Source of the DNA: Muscardinus avellanarius
Lineage: Eukaryota; Chordata; Mammalia; Rodentia; Gliridae
DNA: 64,000 nucleotides
Reading direction: 5' to 3'
Assembly (NCBI GenBank): GCA_963383645.1
Contig: OY726572.1
Span: 68,703,738 to 68,767,737 of the forward strand
Notes under the pieces: generated by a model
The model's database searches: none
Told to the model about the DNA's origin: nothing
The model's input: only the letters and a program-made list of their open reading frames with translations
Position numbers and translations under genes: made by a program
Part shown: piece by piece, positions 1-14,634 of the stretch
How positions within the stretch are numbered: the first letter of the stretch is position 1
Layout of the letters: each line of letters opens with the position of its first letter

Positions 1-133
1 GTATATTTTATTTGGAAACAGGGTCTCATGCTAAGAGCCTCACTAAGTAGCTAATGCTGGCTTTGAACCTATGCGTTCCTTCTGTCTCAGCCTCCCAAGT
101 ACTGAGATTACAAGCGTGCGCCACCACGCTGCT
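1..133 (-). repeat. B1-dID SINE, cut by window start
   Basis: Antisense B1 half from the linker (TATTTGGAAACAGGGTCTC) to the 5' end (GTGCGCCACCACGC). The dID half lies before the window. Confidence 0.85.
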
Positions 134-205
134 CAAATGCTCTTTGGGTCACTAGTCTTGTACCCTGCAGCTCATGCTCTGCAGGAACACCTGAATGGCC
201 CTCTT

Positions 206-238
<33 letters not shown>

Positions 239-414
239 TGGTACTGGGGTTCCTGGAAACCCGTCTACCTCCAGGCTACACCACCAGACCTATTTTTTAA
301 TTTTTTTTGAAACATGGTCTCTTAAGCCAGCACAGCTGACTTCAAACCTGCGCGATCTTCCTGTCTCCGCCTCCCAAGCGCGGGGATTACAAGCGAGCGC
401 CACCACCTCCTGCC
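206..414 (-). repeat. B1-dID SINE, subfamily A, complete
   Basis: Young type with GGTTCCTGGAAACCC in the dID half. Perfect 15-bp duplication CTGAATGGCCCTCTT at 191-205 and 415-429. Confidence 0.92.
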
Positions 415-512
415 CTGAATGGCCCTCTTGAAATGTGTATCTACTCTCTCCTGTGTTCCTGCCGTTCCCACTTACCTTCATCCTCCCACTTGAGAACGAA
501 GATTCATTCAAC

Positions 513-657
513 AGCTGGGCACAATGGATCAAAAGTTTGAGGCTAGTCTTTTCAGCAACCAAGACCCTGTCTCCAAATGTTAAATAAGACATGGAGATTG
601 TAGCTCAAGGATCAGTGCTTGCCTCACAGTTGCAAAGCCATAGGTTCTATCCCCTTA

Positions 658-699
<42 letters not shown>
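513..699 (+). repeat. Old B1-dID-like SINE with AC tail
   Basis: Diverged: GCTGGGCACAATGG head, GAGATTGTAGCTCAAGG ID part, tail turned into (AC)n at 660-699. Confidence 0.6.
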
Positions 700-700
<1 letters not shown>

Positions 701-1413
701 ATGAGACACAGCACCTTACCCATCCTGAAGCCTGCCAAGCCTCACTGTGATCTGTACCTTTACATAGGCCATTCCTTCCATCTGGAATTTCTCCTCCTTT
801 CCAAAAATACCTGCACTGCTTTTTAGCCTCATCCCTAAGATTATTTTGAGATGAAAACTCTCTGATACCCATGCACTTACATACACACCTGTTCCTTGCT
901 CCAACAGGTGCAGGTATGTCTGCCTCTATCAACACTGAAGTCCTTCAGGGCATTTGTTTATAAACCTGTTTCTTCTCTTTCATCTTTATCTTTGTGAGGT
1001 TCTTGGAATATACAGTCTGGTCTGTTGTTGGGTAACAAGCCTCCCCCTCCCCCAAAATGTAGTGGCTAAAACACCAATCATTCTCTCTGCTCTTGGATTC
1101 TGTGGATTAGGAGTTCAAAAATGGCACGGCGTGGGTACCTTGTTTCTCTTCTTTGGAGTTTGGGATCTCAGCTGGGAAGGCTTAAAAGCTCCAGGTAACT
1201 AGATCCTCAAAGGGCTCCATCTACATGTTTGGTAGATAATGATAGGTTGGCTGGGGTTCACCCTGGAGTGTCCTCCTTTGTGCCCCAAGAGGATGTGATC
1301 CCGAAGGGAAGCTGTCAGTCTTTACTACTGGTCTTGTTTAGGGCACATTGCAGCTGTGTAAGTAGGGAGACCATTAGTAGACTACGAAATCAGCTTAAAA
1401 GATTGCAACCATC

Positions 1414-1503
1414 AGCCGGGCATGGTGGCACACACACCTGTAATCCCAGTACTTGGGAGGCTGAGACAGGCGGGCCTCAGGTTGGAAGCCAGCCTCAGGA
1501 CAT
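1414..1503 (+). repeat. B1-like half SINE
   Basis: AGCCGGGCATGGTGGCACAC to the GCCAGCCTCAGG region only, without linker or ID part. Confidence 0.75.
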
Positions 1504-3375
1504 AGTATGTCCTATCATCATTGATAGATACATTGAACAGGAAAGTTCTGAGAACAGAGCCCTGTGGCTGATTGCTAGATATTCTCTCCCACCAGTTGAT
1601 ATGCCAATCATATGAACTCCAGGCTTGGTTCTCTAACCAGGAGCGAGCCCATGTGGCCTATAATTCTACATAGCTGACCTCAAAGGGGTCATGACAGATC
1701 ATGTGAAATTTGAGCATCCACAGACTGAGTTGCAGACTCAAAAGCCTACAGAGGCCTGGCAGGTAACACAAGTGAATGGAGTGATAATTAATTCAGGCAA
1801 TTAGTAAGCAATCCCTGACCTCTGGCCTTGGTTTCAAGAAGGTGAGGTGGAGTGGCGGAGCTGGGGTGAGTTGGAGCAGTTCTAGTCTCTGAAGCAGTAA
1901 CTGTGCTCCACCTTATGTAGGATGGGCCACCACCAAAAACCAAAACAAAACAAAAAAAAACCCAGGTTCCGTGTACAGTTTGATTTCTGGGTGTTGGCAA
2001 AACAAACAAAAACATTAACGCTGGATTCGCTGATTAAAACAGATCTGTAGCAGATTTGGCGGGCAGCCTCCGGTCTGCCCTGGTCTCCCCGTGTGCCGGT
2101 TCGCTGACCACATGACACAGAGCGGTGAGGTTGGTAGGACAAGGACTGGTGCTGGTCTTCCATGCAGCCTGGCTCCTGTGACACACCCAGGATTCCTGCC
2201 TAGGGTTTTCTTGAGCTTGGTGGACAGAAAGCTGGGAATGGTGCTCACGCTGCCTGTTGGCGCTTTCCACTCTGGGATCGCTGGCGGCTGTTGAGAAATA
2301 AATCATTTGGGAAACTGGAATTTAGGATTTCTTAAAATCTCCCCACCCATGCTGGCTTCACTGCCTGCCCCCTCGTGTCCTTATCTACTTTCCCCTTCTT
2401 AAGCCAAAAAGATTTTTCCTTCCCAGTGAATTCAGAAGCGTAAAGCTAGCCTGGCCCTTCCTCGTTCTTACTCGTACACCCAAAATAACTTTTTAAGTCC
2501 CTTTTAGTTGTCTTGACCATTTTGGGGAAGCCTCAGCGCATGCAGCATTAGTCTTCCTGACACTGTTTTTGTAAATCCGTGTTCATCCCGTGTTTCTCTT
2601 TGGAGATCCTTTTGCTCCTTCTGCCTTTTCCGCATAAGCATGTAAGATTTGATCATTTCAGATTTTGTAACTTTTACCTGCCGTATTCATGTAAGTTTTT
2701 TCTAAGAGAGAAAGGAGTGCCATAACCCTAGGCCTTTCCTCTGAAGGGCTCATGGCCAGTCAGGGACCGGAGCCCTTTTATTCTCCTGGGCGTGTGATTC
2801 TGCGCCAGCTGTGGGCAGGAGGCACAAGAGTCATTGAGATCTAGACATCGCCTTGCAGGAACTCACACCTGGTGGGGTAGTCGTGGCATGTGGTAAGTGC
2901 TAGTTGAACACGTAGTAGTCACGGCACACAGTAGGTGCTAATCGAGGTGCCATGGGAACCCGGGGGAAGGAGCCACAGTGTACGTGGATCATGAGAGCCC
3001 AGAAGATGGGACCACAGGTAACTCAGCAGCTGGGTACAGGGAGGTGGCACTGAGCTGATGCTCAAAAGATGAGCCAGAGTGACCTCTGAGAGGCTGGCAC
3101 CAGCATTAACAGTGCTAGGCGACATCAGAGAGCATGTTGAGGAAGCCAAAGATCTTTGTGGTCAGAACCGGGAGCATTGAAGTGATGAGGGAGAGGTGCA
3201 AGCTGGGCCTCTCCTCCTCCAGGCTGACCCTGAGGCCCAGCGTGCACCACCACTGCAGAGCCTGTGTTGGTCATGGCGGATGGTCAAGGGGCAGAATCAT
3301 TTTAGCCATCTGTTTAGGTACTTTTTTTTTTTTTTTTGAGGGGGCACCATCCATCTCCAAGGTGTACTTCCAGCC

Positions 3376-3590
3376 GTATGTATGTATGTATGTATGTATG
3401 TATGTATTTTGTGGTGCTGGAGATTGAACCCAGGGACAGTCTACCTTTGAGCTATATCCCAGCCCTCTTTATTTTTAATTTAAAACAGAGTCTTGATAGG
3501 TTGCTGAGGCTAGCCTCAAAGCTGTGTGATCTTCCTGTCTCAGCCTCCCAAGTATTAGGATTACAAGAGTGCATCGCCATGACCACCCCT
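3376..3590 (-). repeat. B1-dID SINE with (GTAT)n at its tail side
   Basis: dID GTGGTGCTGGAGATTGAACC, B1 half to 3590. (GTAT)n at 3376-3408 takes the place of the T-rich tail. Confidence 0.75.
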
Positions 3591-3625
3591 ATTGTATTGC
3601 ATTGTATTTATTTATTCACTGATTT

Positions 3626-3799
3626 ATTTTGTGGTATTGGGGGTTGAACCCAGGGACCTTCTACCTCTGAACTCTACCCCAGTCTTTTTTATCGTTTTGT
3701 TGTTTTGAAATAGGGTCTTGGAAGTCTTGCTACTTGCAGAGGCTATCCTTGAACCTGTGATCCTCCCAAGTACTAGAATTACAACCACCACACTGGGCT
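3626..3799 (-). repeat. B1-dID SINE, diverged
   Basis: GTGGTATTGGGGGTTGAACC start, shortened B1 half. No clear duplication. Confidence 0.75.
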
Positions 3800-3839
3800 T
3801 ATTTTATTTTATTTTTATTTATTTATTATTATTATTTTT

Positions 3840-4022
3840 TTTTTCGGTGGTACTGGGGATGGAACCCTTCTACCTCCAGGCTACACTCCCAGACCTATTT
3901 TTATATTTTTTATTTGGAAACAGGGTCTCCTAAATCAGCCCGGCTGGCTTTGAACCTGCGCGATCCTCCCGTCTCAGCCTCCCAAGCGTGGGGATTACAA
4001 ACGTGCGCCACCACGCCCGGCT
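3840..4022 (-). repeat. B1-dID SINE, subfamily A-like
   Basis: Short linker form (CTCCTAAATCAGCCCGGCTGG) without the CTCTGCAACTCAG segment. Intact GTGCGCCACCACGCCCGGCT end. Confidence 0.85.
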
Positions 4023-4291
4023 TTATTTTTTATTTTTTAAAGTGGGTCTCACTATGTTATTGAGGCTACAATAACGAACCTACAATCCTCCTTTTTCAGC
4101 CTCCCAAGTACTAGGATTAGAGGTGTGTGCCACCATGCTCAGCTCCTTTTTACTTGTTTATTTTTTATTTTGAAACAGGTCTTGTTAAGTTGCTGAGGGT
4201 CTCACTAAATTGTTGAGGCTGGCCTTGAGCCTATGATCCTCCTGTCTCAGCCTCTCTAGTGCTGGGATTACAGGTGTCACCACCTTGCCCA
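4023..4291 (-). repeat. Two adjacent B1 halves
   Basis: 4023-4142 and 4143-4291 each run from a T-rich linker to a CCACCATGCTCAGC- or CCACCTTGCCCAG-type end, both without a dID part. Confidence 0.7.
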
Positions 4292-4342
4292 GTTTATTTA
4301 TGCATTTTGTATTCTACTTGAGGGACTTTGTTGTTTAGCTTC

Positions 4343-4345
<3 letters not shown>

Positions 4346-4401
<56 letters not shown>

Positions 4402-4682
4402 TTTTGGTGGTACTGGGGTTCCTGGAAACTCTTCTACCTCCGGGCTATACTCCCAGACCTTTTTTTTTTTTTTTTTTTTTTTTGCAGTACTGGGGATGGA
4501 ACCCAGGGGCATTCTACCTCCGAGCAACACCCCCAGCCCTATTTTTTATTATTTATTTTGAAACAGGGTCTCAGTGAGTTGCAGAGGGCCTCACTAAGTA
4601 GCTGAGGCTGTCCGCGAACCATGATCCTCCTGTCTCAGCCTCCCAAATGCTGGGATTACAAGCGTGCACCACCATGCCCAGC
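4346..4682 (-). repeat. Nested SINEs plus (TTTA)n tail
   Basis: A subfamily A dID half (4406-4460) runs straight into a complete subfamily B SINE (4461-4682). (TTTA)n at 4343-4405 is its tail. TTAGCTTCTTA at 4335-4345 and 4683-4693 flanks the whole block. T-tract plus GCAG at 4461-4487 looks like a splice acceptor. Confidence 0.85.
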
Positions 4683-4719
4683 TTAGCTTCTTACTTTAAT
4701 GGAATTTTAAAATTTATAG

Positions 4720-5134
4720 TCAGGCCCGGTGGCTCACACTTATAATCCTAGCATTTGGGAGGCTAGACAGGAGGATTAAAGTTCAAGGACAGCCTCAGCT
4801 ACTTAGACCCTTTGCAACTCAGTGAGACCCTGTTTCAAAATAAAGAATAAAAAATAGGGCTGGAGCCGGGCGTGGTGGCGCACGCTTGTAATCCCCGCGC
4901 TTGGGAGGCGGAGACAGGAGGATCGCGCAGGTTCGAAGCCAGCCGTGCTGGCGTAAGAGACCCTGTTTCAAAAATATAAAATAGGTCTGGGAGTGTAGCC
5001 CGGAGGAAGAAGGGCTTCCAGGAACCCCAGTACCACCAAAAAAAAAAAAAAAAAAAAGAAAAAAAAATAGGGCTGGGGATGTAGCTCGAAGGTAGAATGC
5101 CCCTGGGCTCTACTTCCAATACCGCAAAAAAAAA
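4720..5134 (+). repeat. B1-dID SINE split by a second SINE
   Basis: Host halves 4720-4863 and 5077-5134. The guest (4864-5061, subfamily A) sits in the linker with a perfect 15-bp duplication AAAAAATAGGGCTGG at 4849-4863 and 5062-5076. Confidence 0.92.
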
Positions 5135-5550
5135 CCCAAAAAAACCTTAGAGTAGTTTTTAGTATCTGGGTCTCCCACATCCCCAAAATGTTTATTTACA
5201 TTTTACCTTTTGTACTTTATCATCTTTTCTATATGTATATATTTTAATGTATGCATATAACTTTTTTGGAACCAATTAAGTTTGGAACTACTGTGTTCCT
5301 TTACCTCTAAATTCTTCATTGTGTGTGTCCTGAGAACAAGTGCCTTCTCTTATATAAACACAGTCTAATGATCCAAGTCAAGAGAATTAAGGTGAATGCA
5401 GTATTATCTTGTCCATGCCCATATTCAAATTTTATCATTTGTCCCAGTATTATACCTTATTGCTGTTTTTCCCAGTCTAAGAAGTAACCTGTGAGCACAC
5501 ATTTTATCCACAGATGTTGTAAGAGATTGCTTGCCTTTCTTGACTCTGAT

Positions 5551-5746
5551 TTTTTTGGGGGGAGGGTGGTACTGGGGTTCCTGGAACCCCTTCTGCTGGG
5601 CTACACTCCCAGACCTATTTTTTTTTTTTTAATATTTTTATTTGGAAACAGGGTCTCAAGCCAGAGAGGCTGGCTTTGAACCAGTGCGATCCTCCTATCT
5701 CCGCCTGCCAAGCGCAGGGATTACAAGCGTGCGCCACCACGCCCGG
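5551..5746 (-). repeat. B1-dID SINE, subfamily A
   Basis: Near-identical flanks CTTGACTCTGAT (5539-5550) and CTTGACTTTGAT (5747-5758). Confidence 0.88.
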
Positions 5747-6805
5747 CTTGACTTTGATATTTTTGAAGAGAACATTTGAGGTACTTCCTAGAGCACCCTG
5801 TAGTTTGGGTTTATCTGATGCTTCCTCACGCACAGATCCAGATTTTGGCAGGGATTCTTTGTGAATGGTTCGCGTCATCGGTGTATCATATCAATCAATA
5901 TACTGCTGGTTCATCCAAATATTGGCGATGAAAAATTTGGTCATTCGATTAAGGTGACATCCACCAGATTTCTCCAGGACAAAGTTACTATTGTAATTGA
6001 GTAGTTCGCATGGAGATGCTTTGAACCCACGTAGATATCCTCTACTGCATCAGGCTCTCACCTACATCCACTTTTAAAATCCATCATTCCTTCCCCATTT
6101 GCTTGGCATTCTACAGGAGGGGAAACTTTTTTCTTCCCTGAAGGATGAATTTTGCAAACTCACTTTCATGTCTTTGTAATTAACATTTACTCCCCGGCTT
6201 CATCCTCTCCTACCTGCTCTTCCGTGTGCTTCTGTAAACACTGGGTGTATAATGGTGGCTCCCGGACTGGGGAAGAGGCCTGAAGCTTTTTCCAAGCAGC
6301 AGGTCACTTGCTGGCATGACTGGCTGGTGAGAGGCTGAACGCCTACTGTGTGGGATGGTCAGTGTTCTCTCAGGCCTGGGCTGTGTGTGGAGATGCGTCT
6401 GTCACTAGCTCTCCGCGCTCAGCCTGAGCTTCAGCTGGGGAGAGGAACTGTGGCTTCCTTCCACTGGGAAGCCGTGGCCGACCTATCTCTGGGCAGGTGG
6501 GAGTGTCTGAGGCTGCTTTCCTATGCCCTGCACGCTCTTGCTTCACACTTGTAGCACATGGCGCCATGCTGGGCTCAGTTTTCTTACCATCATGATAAAA
6601 AATGAAATAAACATGGGTCAAGTATGATACTGGTTATTGTGCCCTAAGGACCTTTTCAGTGTCCTGGGTTTCGGTGTCATCCATCTGAGGCTTTCACCAG
6701 AGCCTGAGCCACACTGAGAACCCCCAAGTTAGGATCTCATAAAGGTCTCCTTTCCATTCTGCTGGTGAAGCTAGCTTGGGAACAGAGACATAGGCGATGA
6801 ACTGA

Positions 6806-9181
<2,376 letters not shown>

Positions 9182-10382
9182 TGATGTATACTGACTGCCA
9201 GGCCAGGTCCTGAGACACAGACAAGAGCTGGTAGGCTAACGCAGAGGACGCCAGCGGAAGCTGATGTCGATGCCTCTTGGTGTAGGTGGGCACCGGTGCT
9301 CTGTGGTACAGAGGGAGCCAGATGCCTGTGCTGTGCCCTGCAGGGCCGCCAGGTAGAAAGAGACATTGCAGGAAGTTGAGGAAGCTGGGGCTGTGGGAAG
9401 GTCGGACCTACTTAGATTGTCCTTGGGCAGGCAAGAGCAAAAGAAGAGGACAAAAGGTGGCTCTAGGGGAAGTCGGGGGCCAGGTGGAACAGAGCCAAGG
9501 GAGCCACCCATGGCCAGCAGTCGGACTGCATCGAGTTGGTGGCAGTGAGCTCCTGAGGTTTTGAAGACAAGTAACAGGGTGCTGTGGGTGGGAGCAGTGA
9601 GTTGAATCAACCTGGAAGCCATGTCTTCCAGAATAAAAGCAGGGCCTGGGGCCGCTGGGGACCACACCCATCTCTGCTGTCCCAGAGAGGTGACTGGCGT
9701 GGCAGTAAGCTCCAGGGCTTCTGTGCTCTGCTGTTGTGGAGTGTTCCGTAAAAGACGTGCTTTTCGGTGTTGACAGTAAAGCATATTGATGCTGGTGATA
9801 AGCATGTTGAATTCTCGATGTGTTCTGATGTACAACCAGGTCTTGGGAAAAGGCTGTTTGTTGTTTAAATGCGTACGTAGCAGGTAACTCATGTGATATG
9901 TTGGAATACTGTGTCCCAGTCAGAGGAGCTGGCCATTCTCCTGCTCTAGCTACCCCAGACTCCTGGGTGTGAGGCCCAGGGCCAGTGGCAAGGACTCGCT
10001 TGGGGAAACCAGAGCGCTGGCCCCTGTGCTTGTATTGGGTTGAACAGATGGGAAGAGGGTCTTGCCAAACCTTCCCAGGCATGCTCTGGGATCCTGGATC
10101 TCCCTAGCCCTGCTTGTTCTTCTGTGACTAATAATGGCATGGCCTTAGGCATCTGGGAGAAGCTTGTTCTGGTCACAGGAATTGTCCCTGCCCTTGCTCT
10201 TTTCTATGTATTTGTACACATCTGTCTCACTAATGGTTTAGTGCTGTGTTAAGCATCTCTCTCTCCAAGGTTGGGAATATCCTTATCTAGTGCCTAGGGC
10301 GGAGCCGATTCTTCATAAATATCTTAGTTGTTGACTTTAATTGTATAAGTATTAGGATTGGTCAAGCTAGTTTTTCAGTTTG

Positions 10383-10570
10383 AATTTCAACTCCAGCACT
10401 TACTAGCGCCGGGAGACCTCAGTGTCTGTTTGCTCCAGTATCCGATGAAAATATAAGTAGCACCTATCCATGGGGCTGTCCAGGGGTTAGATTGGTTCAT
10501 CTGTGCCCACGCTCAGATCCACACCTGGCACATGGCGAGAACTAGAAGAATGCCAGCTAGTATTGAGCCT
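10383..10570 (+). mobile_element. MIR SINE, sense
   Basis: CACTTACTAGC, AAAATATAAGTAGCACCTAT, GGGGTTAGATTGGTTCAT and ACCTGGCACATGGCGAGAA occur in MIR order with typical old divergence. Confidence 0.6.
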
Positions 10571-10713
10571 GTCAGGAGTCCAAGACACATGATGTCACTC
10601 AAAGGGGGAGGGGTCAACCATTCCTTTATCAGTCATGGTCTAGATCTAGCCTTGTATGGTTTCCAGTAAGGGTGAACATGAAGAGAAAGAGCCATGAGCC
10701 AGATGTGGTGGTG

Positions 10714-10826
10714 CTTTTTTTTTGTTTTGTTTTGGTGGTACTGGGAGTGGAACCCAGGGGCCTTCTACCTCTGGGCTACACTCCCAGACCTATTTTATAT
10801 TTTTTTTACTTGGAAACAGGGTCTCT

Positions 10827-10858
<32 letters not shown>

Positions 10859-11166
10859 GGCGGGTCTGGGGATGGAACCCAGAGGCATTTGACCTCCAAG
10901 CTACATCCCCTGCCCAGTTTTTTAATTCTTTATTTTGAAACCGGGTCTCACTGAGTTGCAGAGGGCCTCACTAAGTAGCTGAGGCTGTCTGCAAACTGTG
11001 ATCCTCAGTCTCAGCCTCCCAAATGCTGGGATTACAAGCGTGTGCCACCATGTCTGGCTTGAAACAGGGTCTCTTAAGCCAGAGAGGTTGGCTTTGAACC
11101 TGCATGATCCTCCCATTTTCGCCTCCCAAGCGAGGGGATTACAAGCCTGCACCATTGTGCCTGGCT
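10714..11166 (-). repeat. Nested B1-dID SINEs
   Basis: Host 10714-10826 and 11075-11166. Guest 10827-11060 of the GCGGGTCTGGGGATGG type. GAAACAGGGTCTCT at 10813-10826 and 11061-11074 is the duplication, again at the linker edge. Confidence 0.9.
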
Positions 11167-11355
11167 GTTGTAGTGCATTTTTTAATCCCAGTATTTGGGA
11201 GACTGAGACAGGAGGATTGCAGATTCGAGACCAGCCTTGGCAACTTAGCAAAACCCTGTTTCAAAATAAAATAAAATCAGGCTGTGGGTGGATCTCGGAG
11301 GTAGAACATCCCTGGGTTCAGTCCCCAGTACCACCAAAACAAACAAACAAAAAAG
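11167..11355 (+). repeat. B1-dID SINE, 5' end eroded
   Basis: B1 head lost. Linker CAAAATAAAATAAAATCAGG, ID part and (AAAC)n tail retained. Confidence 0.8.
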
Positions 11356-12023
11356 AATGGTTCAGTACCAAAGGACTTTGAAACTTTCTCGAGGAGAACA
11401 AGTAGTTGATAAAATATCCAGTGTCCCATTCCACAGTGTCTGCCCCCTCCCCTCATGGCTGTGCTGTTGCACCAGAAGGAGCTATGTTTACATGTAAGAC
11501 GAGGCTTCTAGGTCCTCATTGTGGAAAGTAAATGTTCTATTTGGGAAACTCGTATTCCAATACTAGGTTTTGAAAAATGTAGTGAACGTGGACGGGGAAA
11601 GATGAGCAGGTGCCCTCTGCACGGAGGAGCCACGAGCAGAGGCGCGCAGTTGTGAGCACGGGAGGGGTGGGAAGTGGTGCAGGGTGGCCCCAAAGCCTGT
11701 GTCCCCCTGCATGCCTCGGACCTGAGGAGCTCCCAGCCAGGACGCGTCCCAGCTCGAAGCCGACTAGCAAAGGAGCAGACAGTAGTCAGCCAGTAGTCAG
11801 GGTTCTGAGAAAGCCCACAGCGGCACCTGCTGCCGGCGAGCCCGGGAGCCCTGGCCGTGGGCGGACAAGGGCTCGGAGAATCCCGGCGCCACCAGTCAGT
11901 TATGGCTCGGGTTGTGTATTACCTGTATCCTATTCCATACAAAGAATTAGAACCAAGCCTATTTTATGTTGTTAAATGTTACATGAAGATGCTTGAATGA
12001 AAACAACAGAAACAAATAGTACT

Positions 12024-12109
12024 CTTTTTTGTGTGTGTTGTACTAGAGATGGAACCCAGGGCATTTGACCTCCGAGCTATACCCCCAGCCCTATTTCTTT
12101 ATTCTTTAT

Positions 12110-12140
<31 letters not shown>

Positions 12141-12625
12141 GTGGTGGTACTGGGGTTCCTGAAAACCCTTCTACCTCTGGGCTATACCTCCGGCCTATTT
12201 CTTTATTTCATTATTATTATTATTAATTATTATTATTATTATTTTGGTGGTACTGGGGTTCCTGGAAACCCTTCTAACCTCTGGGCTACATTCCCAGACC
12301 TATTTTTATATTTTTATTTGGAAACAGGGTCACTCTCTTTTTTTTTTTTTATGGTACTGGGGTTCCTGGAAGCCTTTCTACCTCCGGGCTACACTCCCAG
12401 ACCTATTTTTTATATTTTTATTTGGAAACAGGGTCTCTTAAGCCAGCGCGACTGACATCAAAGCTGCACGATCCTCCTGTCTCCACCTCCCAAGCGCAGG
12501 GATGACAAGCGTGTCTCACTGAGTTGCAGAGGGCCTCGCTAAGTAGCTGAGGCTGTCTGGGAATCAGTCCTCCTGTCTCAGCCTCCCGAATGCTGGGATT
12601 ACAAGCGTGTGCCACCATGCCAGGC
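12024..12625 (-). repeat. Cluster of four partial and nested B1-dID SINEs
   Basis: Four dID heads in a row (12030, 12142, 12244 and 12352) share essentially two B1 halves, indicating stacked insertions at linker or tail T-runs. (TTA)n at 12210-12243. Outer flanks ACAAATAGTACT and TCAAATACTACT are a probable duplication. Confidence 0.8.
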
Positions 12626-12746
12626 TTCAAATACTACTTAAATGATAATCTCACCTAGGTGTATAGAGAATAGAAAGACTGACAAGAACTATATCAAGTG
12701 ATTGTTTTAATTAGCAGACCATAGGTGACCATTCCCTCATATTTTC

Positions 12747-12981
<235 letters not shown>

Positions 12982-13102
12982 TCCCTCATATTTTCTGAAC
13001 ATTTCTGTGATGAAATACATATTTTACAGTCAAGAAATATTTTAAAAATGCAGGTTGGCAGAGGATGCTCATCCTGTGGCAGGGATCCAGGTACGGAAGC
13101 CT

Positions 13103-13265
13103 TTGAGAGCAGTAGTAATAGTATTTATGAAGCACATGCTCTGTTTCACGCACTGTTTTATGTACTTGAGAGTCAGCATTGCATTCACTCCCCGGAACAC
13201 GTGTGTGAGGCGAGGCCCGTTTAATGGAGAGGAAACTAAAGTCAGGTCATACTGTTTTGAAAATT
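13103..13265 (-). mobile_element. MIR SINE, antisense
   Basis: TAATAGTATTTATGAAGCAC, CTCTGTTTCACGCACTGTTT and GGAGAGGAAACTAAAGTCAG are the reverse-strand MIR pattern. Confidence 0.6.
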
Positions 13266-14394
13266 TTAACTGGTTAGTTGAGAAAAGCCCCACCATAGTA
13301 GTAGAATGAAGAGGGCACAGAAGGAAGAGATTTGCCCTGGGACTGGTTTTGGAGGGTTTGGGGTTTGTCTTGGGGAAAGCTGTCCTGTCTTCCTGTGTCT
13401 GTGAATTCAGGCTAAGGAAAGACTCAGGCTAACAGTGTTCAGTTTGGGATTCATGAGAGATGAGGACCATCCCATATCCCAAAATCTGCACTCTCCTCAC
13501 GCTGGTAGGTGGAAAGGTACAGATTGTAGGTTCATATAAGGAAGAATTTCTCATAGATGTGACATTGAAATTTGGGGACTCTCATTAAGCAGTCATGACA
13601 AACAACTAATAATACACTATGAGAACAATTTTATAAAAGCACAAACAATTCCATATAACAAAGCAAAAAAAACCTTTTATTCAAGTTTCTTGGTAAGCCT
13701 TGCCAAGTAAGCAGTTTTGGCTAGCACGGTCATTACCATGCAATCATTTAGATTACCAAGAACTTTGTTTTACCCTATTTGGAAATTATGAATTTTCTGA
13801 GGGTGTGAATAGGATTCATTTAAGTTTATTCTCTGAATCTTGAAATAACTAGAATTAAAGGTACTCCTGAAACTTTAAAGAAGTACATTTAGAAGCTATT
13901 GGAAGCATTGTTTTTCTCCAGAAGATAGTGTGATATTTGCAGTGTTGAGGAAGCATAGCAGACTGAAGTTGTGTGTGTCATTACTGGAGGGGTTGTGTGG
14001 GTGGCAGTGTAGTTCTCATATGGTGAGGCATGCACTGGCGATTCCCCCGACGCGCCAGCCCCTGGCCATCCGGTAGCGCCCTTGTCAGGTAGGACACCGA
14101 GCTGCAGGCTTTCAGTGTGGAGCTCTGTGCCTTGTGCCCATGAGCAGTAGTGGGGACATTCCCCAGAGGAGCGGGGTTAGGACAGACATGAGTCCAAATG
14201 TCTTTTTAGTGGGAAAAGCATCCTTCAAGATCCAGTCATCTTTTTATAGATGAGGAAACAGTTTGTGTTAGCTTTTAAGTGTGTTGTCCTGATGTCTCTG
14301 AGGAGTGTCTGGCAGGAAGCTGCAGAGACTAGACCACAGCCAAAGCAGGAGGTTAAGAGATGTAGATTTTAGGGGTTGCCATCATAGAAGTGCT

Positions 14395-14400
14395 CTTTTC

Positions 14401-14437
<37 letters not shown>

Positions 14438-14634
14438 TTTTGCGGTACTGGGGATGGAACCCAGGAGCATTCTACCTCCAAGCTACACCCGCAGCCCTAT
14501 TTTTTATTCTTTAAGAGTCTCACTGAGTTGCAAAGAACCTCACTAAGTAGCTGAGGCTGTCCGCGAACCACGATCCTCCTGTCTCAGCCTCCCAAATGCT
14601 GTGATTACAAGCGTGTGCGCCACCACGCCCGGCT
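14395..14634 (-). repeat. B1-dID SINE, subfamily B, complete
   Basis: (CTTTT)n and T-run tail, flanks GAAGTGCT at 14387-14394 and 14635-14642. Confidence 0.88.

Noticed and set aside
4835..5119. Many ORFs with FFFFWWYWGSWKPF- or PRPILYF-type text across the window
   Set aside because: Translations of B1-dID SINEs and their T-rich tails.
11610..11975. 121-codon ORF in GC-rich intron
   Set aside because: Starts at GTG, is Pro/Arg/Ala-rich as expected from GC bias, and has no splice or promoter signal I can see.
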